From Massospora cicadina (lineage: Eukaryota > Entomophthoromycota > Entomophthoromycetes > Entomophthorales > Entomophthoraceae), in contig JAKSZP010002663.1 of NCBI GenBank assembly GCA_022478985.1, positions 186,001 through 250,000 on the forward strand: 64,000 bases of DNA, read 5' to 3'. Both the position numbers and the translations under genes were made by a program. Below are positions 46,900 through 58,670 of this stretch, piece by piece; positions within the stretch are counted from its first letter, which is position 1; each line of letters opens with the position of its first letter. The notes beneath the pieces are model-generated. The model worked only from the letters and a program-made list of their open reading frames with translations. It was not told the origin of the DNA and did no database searches.

Positions 46900-47720
46900 C
46901 AGAGTGTCATGGAGCATACTGATAATAATGGTAAGACTGGCCTGAAACTCAGGGTGAATTACCACCCAAAGCCCAATCCAGAATGCCGCAGGCACAGCTG
47001 TCCAAATTGACGTGTCAAAAAAGAAAGCCAGCCATGAAGACCAGCCAGGGGGTGCTTAGACTGGGGATCATAACACCTTTTTATTTTTTAGCACTAGTGG
47101 TGCCCAACCAAAAAAGGGGAGCCACCATGCATCTTTATTCGCAAATGGGCCAAACAAAGGGATTATCATGTTTTTAGAAAATCCCTAATATAGCCTCTAA
47201 ATTATCAGCCTAGGAAGCCATATCAGATGACAAGGAGGCTTTGAGGAAGCATTTGTCTGGCGCCCACTTTAGATGGCAGACCATGGAGGACAGCATTGGG
47301 GTGGGAGAATCAGCGACATGAGTCATAAGGAGGTATAATTGGGGGTTTTCTTCATTAATGAGGCCAGCGATATCCATCACCTCAATGTATTGAGCAAGTC
47401 AATGCTCAGCAAAACTGATGAGAGCTGGCACACAAGTAAATGACTTGATGCGCTGTTGGGTTTGGAGATAATTGGGGTCAAAAAGAGAATTTTTTGCTGC
47501 ATCAATGCAAGTGCAGCTCACACAAAAGCAAGCTCCTCAATTTCATACTTTGTATCTTCCTCAAAATCATGGGGGAAGCTTGGGGATAGGAATACCCTCA
47601 ACAAGGGGCTCCATTGCCCCAGGGAGTTGCTGGTGGAGGAGGGTGTTGGCCAGGGCAGCTGCAGCCACAACTTCAATATCGTTGATATTCTTATAAACGG
47701 GAAACCCACTTAAGGAAAAA
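46900..47720 (-). pseudogene. Coding relic downstream of the LINE-2 ORF1, family not recognised
   Basis: On the minus strand a protein-like reading continues from the ORF1 relic with frameshifts: a segment rich in Ala, Leu and Pro at about 47700-47600, an acidic DFEEDTKYEIEELAFV piece at about 47560, and RIKSFTCVPALISFAEHWLA followed by QYIEVMDIAGLINEENPQLY at about 47450-47340. It does not look like the endonuclease that should follow ORF1. It may be the ORF1 C-terminal part of this LINE family. The left edge fades into AT-rich sequence with no A-tail. Confidence 0.4.
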
Positions 47721-48960
47721 AGTGGCGGGAACTTGATTCAAGAGGGTCAACAAAGAACTCCTCCAAAGCAAAATTGGGGTTTCATGTGGCACGGCCATCC
47801 ATCCTCCTCAATCCATTTGAGAGCCTCAAATGGATTGGACTCAGCCAGTACTGGTCCAGCCACCGGAATTTGGGCTGTGGCCAGAGCTGATTGGACACAT
47901 GCTGTCAACCATGGCAGCTCAGCTGAAACTGGTTCAGCCATTGACTCAGGATTCCATAATCTGGTCAAATTTTCAAAATTTTTAAGTTTTTTTTTAAATT
48001 TTGATTAGCTGATGTTTTTGAAGCAGCGCCAGAATTCCCCAATGTTGGGGGCGGGAGGATTGAGCCCCATTCAAAAAATTGGGGTGAGGCAGCCACTGGG
48101 GCAGCGCCTGAGCCCTGAGCGGCAGATGCAGTGGAAGCAGCAACCATGGGGCACTTGCACTTCAAGTGGTCAAGCTCAAAGCATAAGGGGCAAATGGCGC
48201 AGCCATTTTTGACACGCGCCCAGAATGGGTGATCAAGGGCAGATTTGATCACAGTGTAGGGGGAATCGCGAGGTGAGAGTCATGATGAAATGGGTGGATC
48301 ATTGCAAAGGTGCGAGGCCCTGCCAACTGATCTGCCCCATTGGGAACCACAAACTGCAACATGGAGTCTGCGCTGTAAATGGCCAAACCCTCTGTGAGCT
48401 CATGGCAGAGGCGTTCAGGGGAAAGGAAAGAGGGCAACTTGGCGAACTGGACCACCAAAGTGGCCTCATATGGGAGCCAGGTGCAAATGGTGGGAATGGG
48501 AATTATTTTATAAATGATTTGCAGCTTGGCTGCTGCCACTGCATCAGCTTCTGAATGGAAGCTGAGGTCAAAATACCCCTTAAAGGGGCAGAAGTCAATA
48601 AAACTGGTGGGTTTGAAAACCGCCGTAGCCATCTCAATGATGGCCGCGCTTGCATATGGGAAAAAATTCCCATATTTGACCTGGAGGCCAAAATGCAAAT
48701 TTCTTCATGGGAGCACCAAAGGGCTCCAGAGCACCGCCTGAGAGCTAGGGAGGTGGTGGGCCAAGTCCCAAGGGGGGACATAACACTCAGTAGCGTTGGG
48801 AGGGCTAGCAGAGCCAGCCCAGGCGCACTTCAGCGGTGGCTAAAAGATGCCAGATGGCGGCGCACCACCACCCCAAGTTGGGGCAGCAGGCGTTGATTGC
48901 ATCAACATCAGTAAGTTTTGACTCAATCGAGCAGTTGTTTTTTGTATTTTTTTAAAAAAT
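47720..48960 (-). pseudogene. LINE-2 ORF1 remnant with CCHC zinc knuckle
   Basis: A 149-codon frame at 48698-48249 reads as the nucleic-acid-binding ORF1 of fungal LINEs: FHSEADAVAAAKLQI, TLVVQFAKLPSFLSPERLCH and ELTEGLAIYSADSMLQFVVP. The next frame (48252-47965) contains CPLCFELDHLKCKC, a C-x2-C-x4-H-x4-C zinc knuckle, followed by an Ala/Pro-rich low-complexity tail. The same order (RNA-binding fold, then knuckle) is seen in LINE-3 at 52189-52500. ORF1 protein coats the element RNA. Frameshifts make it inactive. Confidence 0.7.
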
Positions 48961-49660
48961 CCAAATTTTGCTTTAATTTGGATATTAATGCAAAAGAAAG
49001 ATATCATAACACCTTTTTATATTAATTAAAATAATTAATACCAAAATTTGGGTTTTTGCAATTTTTTATTTGAACTTAAAAAGTGGTAAATTGAGAAAAT
49101 GGAGTAACAGCAGTACTTTTTAATGGTGTTTAAAAGCTCATTGGGGAAAAGTTAAACTCATGCACAACCACCATCAGGAATAAACTTGCAATGATCTTGC
49201 AAATTGGCTCACCAGACCTATTTTGCAACTGACTTAGGCCCAGACTGACCAACTGAATTTATTTTGAGTTTGTTGCTCAAATCTAATTTTTTGTTGTGCG
49301 CATGTATTTTGTGATGCTGCAAAGTTTTAGGTGTCTGGCAGGTAGCGCCCAGGGCCAAGCCACATAATGCTGATCCCAGTTGGTGGGGAAGTGGTTGACT
49401 GCTCCCATAACTGTCAGGGAAGGGGATGGTTTTGATGCAATGGCAGGATCTCAGTGGGTTTGGGGTAATTTTTCTCAATTTCATCTCCAGAGCTTGTTGC
49501 TCCAAAGAGCACAAAACAGACTCTTCAGATAAACCTTAGGCCTTTGCCACCTCCTGGCAAACCCTCTGAATATTTTTCACCAGCTCATCAGAGGATAAAG
49601 CGGGGAATGTGGCTGCAAACCTCAGGGGGTACATGTGACTCACCTCTTATCCAACACATG
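48960..49660 (-). pseudogene. LINE-2 5' region
   Basis: A start at about 49636 (minus) opens with MYPLRFAATFPALSSDELVK, stops at about 49540, and continues in the 98-codon frame 49514-49218. It lies immediately upstream of the ORF1 core, so it may be the ORF1 N-terminal part. No domain is recognised. Confidence 0.4.
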
Positions 49661-49759
49661 GACCAAATTGCCATTGGATGAGAGGTACTGGTGCCAGCTT
49701 CCACCCCATTTATGAGTGGAATGGGAATTAATTCCAATCCATGAGGGGTTCCTGCCCAA

Positions 49760-51650
49760 GATTTACATATACTCTAAGCTTCAAAATAATTAAGAAATTT
49801 TAGTATTGGACCACAAAGGTTTAGTATGTCAGATTTCCTAAAAAAATTATCTATATCTCATATCTGTTTTAGTTAATGAATATATTCAGTATATTGACTT
49901 ATATTATATACCTCAAAATTGGTATTCTCAGGTATCTGGATAACATCAAAGTCAAAAAGTTGATAATCTCTATTATATATGGATGTTTAACTTATATCTA
50001 GCTGATTTTTATAATATGGTGAGTTGAAGTATGCAAGATCCATGCTAAAATATTTGACTTTCCTAATATAAAAAACTACATGAAAAATAAGATAGCAGCT
50101 TAAGAGATTGTACCTTCTTAAAACTCATGATCACTAAGTAATAGAAATAAGAACATTTGGGCTTTTTGCAACTTTTCATATCCTACATATTAAAATTACT
50201 TTAAAGATATGCAACCCAAAGTAAATATCAAGTATTAAAACTATATATAGCAATTTTACGTGCTTTATCAGCACATCTCTTGCTGTATTCCTCACATATT
50301 CCTAAAGCTACTGGTAACTCTCAGAAAGCTTATAGTTGAGCAATTTCTACATGAAATTTATGTTGTTACCTGAGCTGATAATTTATTTTAACAGAACACT
50401 ACTAATCATGTAGTTAAGTTTCAAAAATATATAAGTAATCTAATTACAAAAAAACATTTATCTAGTTATTGTTCTGATTTAGATTAAAACTAGACAGAAT
50501 TCTTAATGGTTGTTAAATAAGAGATTAGATAATTATAAACTTAGGTGAATGCAATATCCTATAAATTTATAATAAATTAGAATGGGCACTAAACAATGTA
50601 TTAAATAATCTTTTCTGGTTTGGTAAGCTGTACATTCCAAGAAAGTTTTCTTAAAGTTTATAAAGTTTAAGAAATTTAGCTCTTATTGGATGGTATCATT
50701 AGATGTGACTACTTTGGGGTCAGATGTTTTAGATAAAGAGTAGCTCAGATCAAAAAACTTTGAATAAAATTTTTTAACGCTGCTATTATAGCTAAAAATT
50801 AAGTGCAGTAAATGATTGGGGTAGGCAACATATAATTATTAAGTTTTATTAAAACATATAAGGCATCAGGTCCTAGATGGCAACAGGATACTGTAGTTTC
50901 TAGACATCAGAATCTTACACTTTGCAAAGGATCAGGGACGGAACAGTGACATTTATATAACGGTCATATCTTTTAGGGTGAGCTTCTGGAGATTGGATGT
51001 CTTACTCACTGTAAGTTATAAAGAGAAATTCTTCACCTGGTTAGAGCCATCCACCCCTTTAGATCAATTAAGGGCCCCAAGCTTCAAGTTGATTCATTGT
51101 TGCAAAATATGACCTAGATAATGTAGTGGATGAAAGAGGAGTTACTCTCTTTCCCTCAGATATTGTCACATTACTCAACCTTTTATGATTCATTACAAAA
51201 ATATTGGTGTAAACTACTAGATAGGGAAGATGTTGCAAAAGCCAAAGGTGTCAAAAAGGCTGCTCTTCTTGATCTAAAGTACATCTGGGCCAACATTAGG
51301 TAAGGGTAAAGCATGATCAGGATTGTATTAAGAAGTTAGGTGATGACTTTAAAAATGTTGCATCAATGGTGTAAAACTTTATAATATTTCTCAAAATGAG
51401 TTGTATGCCTAGTTCCTTATAATATCAATCAGCACTACCATTATCATTATGAGGCTTTTCCCTAATAGGGGTGAAGCACTGGTCTGAGGTTTCAACTTGA
51501 AGTTATTTAAACTTGATTCAAGATAATATTTACTATTTTTATATTGATTATTGTTGGTTTTCTTTCTTCTTAGAATCACTCTTATATATTTAAGGTCAAT
51601 TAAAATTGAAACTAACGATTCAATAATATACACAGATATAAAAGATGTAT
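49760..51650. other. AT-rich spacer
   Basis: No recognisable gene. The only longer frame (51409-51633 minus) has the composition of AT-rich chance sequence. Confidence 0.45.
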
Positions 51651-51659
51651 TCCACTAAC

Positions 51660-52680
51660 CAGAAGTCCTGGGCAAATGCCAAAAACGAAGGTAACTCACC
51701 AATATCACGTTCCCCAAGGGCATCAAATGCTCCTAAAAGGTGCTCCTGGTGAGCCACATGAACCAGACTAAACGCCAAATGCAAATCCATACTATCAAGT
51801 ACTTGAAAATGCTACATCAGCATATGCTGTACAATAACATTCGCCACTCAACCCCCCTTCTCTTCATTAAGCATGAGGTCAGAGTGAACTTCATGGTGGA
51901 ACACCCAGAGATCTTGTTGAAAATCACCAAAAAAGAAATTTTTTTTAGAAATCTAGTGTCAATTAAACAAGAGTTCTGCTAATGATTTATTAACATCAGC
52001 CTTGACATGGTAGAGCAGGTGGACGCTGCAGTCAAGGTCATCATCAAAGTTGCCATAAAAGGTGTGTCTAACCATATCAAGGTACACTGTACTCACCAGA
52101 ATAAAGAAAATGACCTCTTAATTTCATTTTAAAGATCTTCTTATAAAAGCTTGAACATAACTTTGTCAAAGCAGAGTTTATTAAAGACTTGAAAGTTTAT
52201 GTCAAAGTTATGCAGTTTAAATTTATTGATTCTACCTTATGCCTGAACTCTATAGCGGGAAGGGTATTGCAGTCATTGACCCTAAACCTGAAGTTGAGGA
52301 TAACTTCAATTTACCCCCCTCCCCCCACATTGCACAATTTATTTTACTGGAGGGGCAAGCATTATACCCCTTTAGAGTGACTCCCAAGAAGGCACCCTCA
52401 ATTTGCCATCACTACCAGAAACTAGATCATTGAGCCCATGCATGCTCAGCTGCAGGCAAACAACAAGAGGCGGAGGAACCAGGGGAGATGGATGAAAATG
52501 ATGAAAAATTTGGGTAACTCCAGGTTGTAACAACCCCATTTCAACTGGGGGGAGCATGGTGAATTCCAAATCATCAAATTAGTTACCACTAAGCAATTTA
52601 AAGCAGCAGAAAAGGTAAAGAAGCGAGCGGAGGCCATATCAAGATCCTAGAAATCTATAAAAACAAATCAAATCTCAGAA
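51660..52680 (+). pseudogene. LINE-3 ORF1 remnant
   Basis: From about 51660 the sequence becomes GC-richer and protein-like. The frame at 52239-52433 reads SGKGIAVIDPKPEVEDNFN and later SICHHYQKLDH, stop, AHAC: a CCHC knuckle in which the second Cys is Tyr and a stop has appeared. It is the equivalent of LINE-2 ORF1 on the minus strand. Upstream, 51740-51982 may be its N-terminal part. Confidence 0.65.
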
Positions 52681-52699
52681 TCAAAATAGCAAAGATGGA

Positions 52700-53770
52700 A
52701 ATTCATACTTCTTTGTGATTCTGAGGGTGGTTCCTGAGGAGTTAATTGAGGAACAGTAGAACGTCAGGAACAGGGGAAATGCAGGAGAAAATCATACTAA
52801 AAACAGATGGAGATGAAATTGTGATAGGGCAGGCCAGCATTTATTAACTCTGGCCACTTACCTATAGACTCAACAAAAATAGCACAAAACAATTGGTACA
52901 AAGAATTTACAATGGCTAAACACTGACAGAGCAAGTGTGGCTTCATCTTAGCTCAATTTGGTAGCTCATAAAACTCTTCTGGAAACTCAAAACTCAAATC
53001 ATGTAAATTTGATAGAACCAAGTTGAATGTCTCAGAGCTAAATAATTAAGGAGGATCAGGCAGATTGGGCACCCCTATCACAATAGGAATGGTCAATATC
53101 ACAGAGCTGAAAGCTGCTACATCTCAGGCTAACGAAATAAAGCACATTCAAAAATCTTTGACATAAATCCTGAAAATCCAGAAAATTCATTGCATGAGGG
53201 GTAGGAAGCTTAATGGACCTGGATGCTCATCCCAAAATTCTCAACTTGGTCCACCTTCTGCAGGTTCATGATAAGGCCAGGCAAGGGCATCACCATCACA
53301 TCATCAAATTTTCACCTAGGGGGAAAGTTCAGCCCATTATTTTGATATGACAAGACAACCAGTATGCTCTAGTCAATATATACTCCACCTACAACCCAAG
53401 CAAATGCGCCAATTTCTTCAATGAGGTGGCCAGACTACCACTACTGGAGGACAGTATTCTATAAGGGATATGAACTTTTGGCTTACGAGGGCCACAGAAA
53501 GATGTCCTTCAGACATTAACCAACCCAAGGAAACTTTGAATTAGCATTGCTCATGGCTGCCATGGAAGTCATTGATGCACGCCATAAGGATGTGCCAACC
53601 CTCAAACATATGATGATGTCACATGTCAGAGAGAGCGAGCTGCTTTTGATGATGAACATTGACCTTGTCTACATCCCAGCAACCATAAAGCATGCAGGAA
53701 ACACTTCAAAATGGTTAGCATCAGTCACTCAGACCATCAGCTGGCAAGGATCACATTGAGATTGGAGATG
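52700..53770 (+). pseudogene. LINE-3 ORF2: AP-endonuclease part
   Basis: Near 53465 a RDMNF string corresponds to the GDxN motif of the LINE endonuclease. The frame at 53547-53759 then reads EVIDARHKDVPTLKHM, and after a shift NIDLVYIPATIKHAGNTSKW (canonical xxxRIDxIYxS...). In the next frame SHSDHQLARI gives the final SDH motif with the catalytic His. The endonuclease nicks target DNA to prime reverse transcription. Several shifts break it. Confidence 0.75.
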
Positions 53771-54521
53771 AAGGCACAACTGCGCACCAGACGGGAAAAG
53801 ATTCACTCACAAATGGTATGTAATGCTAACTTTACCCATTGGTTAGCAATGAGAACCATTTCCAGCGACGTGAGGGACCTCATCAACGAAGATCCAATCC
53901 AAGCCTAGGGGTTCTTGAAAGCCAAGATGGTTGCAGTTGCAAACGTGAATCTACCAGGATGCACATGGCAAAGGCGTTGGATCTTCAGAAGGCAATCAAG
54001 TGTCAAAATCACCTAGAGAAAATGCCTCCAAATGGCCACAACACCAACTGGACAAGGGAATATGTTTGGCTGACCCTCAGGATTTAAAGCTTCAGTAGCC
54101 AAGCCCAGGTGTGGCTCACACTACAGGCAGGGGAAAAGCTAATGGCTGAGGGTGAGAAGTCATCCAGATACTTTATGTGCCAATTCAACACACAGAAATC
54201 CTGGACTCAGTGTGACTCTCTAACCTTGTAGGATGGCACTGTAGCACGTACTCCTGGGGTGCTAGCAGAAATAACACACAATTACTATACAAAGCTATAC
54301 TCAAATGAGGGCGCTTTACCTCAAAACATCTAGACATTCCTTGAGAGGGTGGACCCACACCTAACCCTGGACACATCAACCCTCATGGCGCTGATAACAA
54401 AGAAAAAACTCAACTTGGCTATCAGGAATTTCATCTGCAGAAGAGCCCAGGACCTGATGAACCCTGTATGAAATGATTGAGGTGTTACCAGACCTGTTAG
54501 ACCACATCCTCCTTGCATCAC
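53770..54521 (+). pseudogene. LINE-3 ORF2: linker and start of reverse transcriptase, cut by element C
   Basis: Readable pieces include GEKSSRYFMCQFNTQKSW (canonical xKxSxYFxxL near the RT start), VARTPGVLAEITHNYYTKLY and RRAQDLMNPV near 54440 (canonical SPGxDGxxxE). The reading stops at 54521, where the LTR of element C begins, and resumes at 62228. Confidence 0.75.
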
Positions 54522-55492
54522 TGTTAAAATCTGGGCCACTAGATGATTGCTCGCTTCTGCATCCTGATTTCAACTGCACAGATTCTTGGATACTTGCGTT
54601 GATTTGACTGAAATTGATTAACTGGGCAATAATATTATTAAGACTATCTTAAAGTTAAATGCATAAAAGCCACATTGAGTAAATTTTCCAAAGGTAGACA
54701 GTGCTACTTAGTCTTGAAGATATTTTGAACTGTTAGGGAACACTGTCCATATTCTCTTCTCACAGAGCCAAGCAGAGGCTTGATAAAACCAACCTAAGGA
54801 TATCTGATTCTCTCGCTCTTCTCTTAAGAGTAATGTTAAACAAACAATGTAAAACAACTAATTCATTTTCAAGTTTTGATCTAATTCTATTAGGGAATAT
54901 TTGGGGGGTTTTATAGTAAAAATTGACACAACTTTTCAGCTGTCCGCAGGGAATAGTTTGCTCACTTATGCTGGTTTGAACCTCAAGTGTTAGGCACTGA
55001 ATCTCATCAAATATTGTTGATTTAATTTTTCTTAGGCAGCATAATTCTCAGCTGTTTGGAGACCAAACAATTAGTGTTAGTAACTAATAACAATTGTGCT
55101 GGCCAATGCCAATCTTACCCTCTAACTTCAGCATTAGAATGCTTAGGTAGTTTCCAGTGACTTCCCATCTGTTCCTCTTTGAACAATTCCTGGTAATTCG
55201 ATTATTGGGTGTTGTTACCTCATCAAATTTGTGCTCAATATCATCAGGGGTGATCCCTGATGATAATTTTATCAGTCAACAACTGCTGCTGAAATATTAA
55301 ATTATTTATAGCAATAAAATTGACTATTGTTTGTTTTTCCCTCATCAAATACATGCTCATTATCATTGGGGATAATTCCAGACGATAATCTCTCAAGCAG
55401 CATCTGTTGCTGATAATATATAATTGTAACTAATCATCAAAATCATTAATTGGTCAATAGGTTGGATAAGGTGGTCAAATGAAATTTCGACA
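54522..55492 (-). repeat. 3' LTR of element C
   Basis: It starts TGTTAAAATCTGGGCC and ends ...ATTTCGACA. It matches 61259-62227 and, more weakly, 7966-8916. Near-identical blocks include CACAGAGCCAAGCAGAG and TTTCCAGTGACTTCCCATCT. Confidence 0.9.
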
Positions 55493-55507
55493 TATCCCCC
55501 CTCTTGG

Positions 55508-57210
55508 CCAGATTATCCATCTGAAGATAGAGCCCTTGGGTATGGAAGCTGCCTCAGCTTGTGCTCATATTCGGTTTATCATATCTCTATGTCCTCAGTG
55601 GAGTTTGGCTCAGTTGGCACTCAATGCCCATAATCTCTGCTTGGTTTTGATGACTTCTTATCCTTGGTTACTACCCTTTGACACTTCTTCTCAAGCATGG
55701 TTCTCATAACATCATGCAGTGCCAGTCCCATCTTTGCATCCTTGCTAAAGACCGACTGGTCCACCTGTAAAAACCTCTAAGATGGGTTTCAACATATTGT
55801 TGATAGGGACTATTCTGGTGGATCTAGTTTCAGACTGTCCTAATACTGCCATTCGCTTGGAACTCATGCCCATTATTGCCTTTCCCTTCATCCACGCTCA
55901 GTAGGTGGAAACATCACCAGATGCATCACTGCTTTAAGAAGTAAAATTTGATTTTTAATATATTTTTATTTTTTAAGCATCTTATTATTATCTTTTTTTC
56001 TTTTTTTCTTATCTTTTTTTCATCATTATTTTTTACCATTAAGTCCAATACTTTAAGTATTTCACATGGACTCTATTGACTATGTGACCATCTTCAGTAT
56101 TTTTTATTGTATAGGCATCATTTGTCAACTTGATGACAATTTTGATAGTCCCATCCATAGGGCGTATAACTTATTTTTCCTCCCGAACCCATGGGTATTG
56201 CAATAGGCTACCCTATCATCCACATGATATTCTTTCAACGTAGGTCAATTCTGGTCATCCTCTTTCTTTGCATTGATTCTTCGTTTCTTGTCATTTTTAA
56301 TGCCCAATATTGTAGTTTAATCAGGATATTCGCCAGTTAAAATAGATATTGTCTGGCATTCATCCCCAAAGTTGGCTTCACTGATGAATACACTATTGGT
56401 GGCAATTCAGCTTTACACCCATATAAAAGTTTAAACAGCGTTTTTCTGTCACCAAATGGTAACTAATATCATAAGAGAATGTAACCAAACTTAGATATGC
56501 TCCCAAGAGAACGTTTTCCCTGCAACCAACTTTTGTAATGTTGAGGCTAAGTTGCGTTTACTCTTTCCACCATTTCGTTTGTTTATGGACAATAGGGGAC
56601 AAATACAACACTGCATATTCCCATTAATTATTTTAGCCTGGGAATCACATATGAAGTAAAATTGGTTCCATTGTCACTGAGGATAAATTGGGGGCATCTG
56701 TGCCAATAGATCACTTGGTCAAGTATAAACTTCGCCATACTCATTGCATCTACTCTGCTGAAAGCTTTCATTTTGGCCCATTGAGTTATATGGTCTATTG
56801 CAACAATTATATACTTCAAGCCTTCAGTGTTGACACTCAATGGTCCCATAAAATCTATGGACATTGTGTGCCATGCAATCCCAGGGTGTACTAGCTGGTA
56901 TCCCATGAAGTTCTTATGCAGCTTTTGAAGTTGGCACACCACACAACAGGGTAGCCAATCCGCAACATCATTGTTGATTAATTCCCAGTTATATTGGCAA
57001 ATATGATCCACTGTTTTCTTTAGGCCACCATGGCCGATGACCTTATGAGCAAATTTGAATGATTTCTGCTTGTTCCAATGGTTTGGAAAAATAAACCCAT
57101 TTCCCTTCGATTTTTTGTATAATTGATTGTTCTTAAATTTGGTATATCCATGGCCTTTTATAGCACATTCTGAATTTTTTGGGGTTCATCCTCAATATCT
57201 CCTTTGATCA
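55508..57210 (-). pseudogene. Integrase remnant of element C
   Basis: The 127-codon frame at 57011-56628 reads ADWLPCCVVCQLQK (the Cys pair of the zinc-binding domain), HTMSIDFMGPLSVN (first catalytic Asp), YIIVAIDHITQWAK and FILSDNGTNFTSYV (second catalytic Asp). It ends before the catalytic Glu. The C-terminal part, 56600-55508, is split into short frames and includes a T-rich tract at 55950-56035. This is the best preserved integrase core here. Confidence 0.88.
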
Positions 57211-57232
57211 TCCACTGAAATAGCACATCAGC

Positions 57233-57251
57233 ATCTAGTACTAAAAAAAAA
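57233..57251 (+). mobile_element. Micro-LINE insertion (19 bp) in the pol of element C
   Basis: The inserted bases are ATCTAGTACTAAAAAAAAA, flanked by a perfect 16-bp duplication GAAATAGCACATCAGC at 57217-57232 and 57252-57267. It carries only ten bases of LINE sequence before the A-tail. Confidence 0.9.
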
Positions 57252-57279
57252 GAAATAGCACATCAGCCTGATGATAGAT

Positions 57280-57720
57280 TACATGAACAACCAGCAAATT
57301 AAGACAATCTGTTGGCATTCTGGTGTACCACTCCAGCCCTAAAATCAATTTCAAAATCTTATGCTTGCAGCTTTAAAGCTCATCATGCCAATTGGCCCTC
57401 TGGTTCGTTAAGATTATGAAGCCAGCACAGGGATGAGAGATCAGTTATGACTTTAAATTGCATACCATGTATGTAGACTCAAAATTGTTTACAGGCATGT
57501 CTTGATCACTAAACACTCTTGCTCTGTCACAGTATAGTTTCTTTCCACTGGTGACAGGGTTCTGCTCACATAAGCTGCTAGATGTTCATCCCCATTGTCA
57601 TCCAATTGACTTAGGATGACTCCAATCTCCATTAACAAGGCATCTGCTTGGATAATTAATTCACAATTAAAATTTGGTATTTCAACACTGGGCTGCTCAT
57701 GAATTATTTTTGGAGCTCAT
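57280..57720 (-). pseudogene. RNase H remnant of element C
   Basis: It lies between RT and integrase on the minus strand. Short pieces fit: IIQADALLMEIGVILSQLDD near 57650 (canonical TDAS..GxGAVLxQ), YTVTEQECLVIK-like near 57520 and VITDLSSLCWLHNL near 57440. Confidence 0.7.
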
Positions 57721-58670
57721 CAAACAACTTCTGTGCCTCATTCCACACAAATTTTTTTTTGGATCCTTGAGTAGGTGGAATAAAGTTGGCAGTTCCAGCA
57801 AAGTCTTTAACAAATTGGCAATAGTACACAACCATCCCAAAAAACTTGAATATCCTGAACACTTTTTGGGATTGACATCTGCCAGTGGCTTCTATTTTCA
57901 TGGGTTGCAGTTGCAATCCATTATAGTTTATGACATACCCTAAGTATTCAAGCTCTTTTTTGAAAAAATGGCATTTTCTCAGCTTAATTTTTAGATTCGC
58001 CGTTGCCAACCGCTTGAAAACTTCCTCAAGATGCTCCAAATAATCTGTGAAGGTCTTGCTAGAGACATTGATATTGTCTAAGTATACTAGCATGAAGGAT
58101 AGCCTCAAGTCACTGACTATTGAATCCATTGCATGTTGGAAAGTCGCCGGCGCATTGCATAAACCTTAGAGCATTCTGGTCAGCTGATATAGTCCTTGCA
58201 TGGTAATTATCACACATTTTTTCTGACATTCTTTAGGCAAATCAATTTGCCAATAGCCTGAAATTAGGTCCATAGACAAAAAGTGCTTTTCCTCCACCAG
58301 GAAATCAAGTGCATCTCAATTCAAGGCAGTGGATAGGAGTCTTTATTAGTGATATTGTTTAGTTGGCAATAGTCGATCACTACTCAATTTGATCCATCCT
58401 TCTTTTTTACCAAAAGGATCAGACTTGCCCATAGGCTTGATGACATAATGAACAACCCATGCTCCACTAACTTGTTATTTTCATTGCTGACCTCTGCTTC
58501 CACTGCTATTGACTTTGAACAGGTCTCATTCTTATCAGTGTATATCACCCAGTATCAACTTTGTGGAGTACTTTTTTGCACATTTCAAGTCATGATTGTT
58601 CTGAGAAAATATCTCCTAATATTTTTCAAATAATTGGAGAACTTCCTCTTGCTGATTCTTGGTCAGATTG
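57704..58670 (-). pseudogene. Reverse transcriptase remnant of element C
   Basis: The 141-codon frame at 58129-57704 contains LVYLDNINVSSKTF (catalytic YLDD with the second Asp changed to Asn), LEEVFKRLATANLKIKLRKC and ELEYLGYVINYNGLQLQP. Upstream (58450-58140) the earlier blocks can be read with shifts. It is the sister of the element A RT. Confidence 0.9.

Noticed and set aside
48273..48554. Plus-strand ORFs over the LINE-2 region
   Set aside because: The minus-strand reading has the zinc knuckle and ORF1 motifs; the plus frames are shadows.
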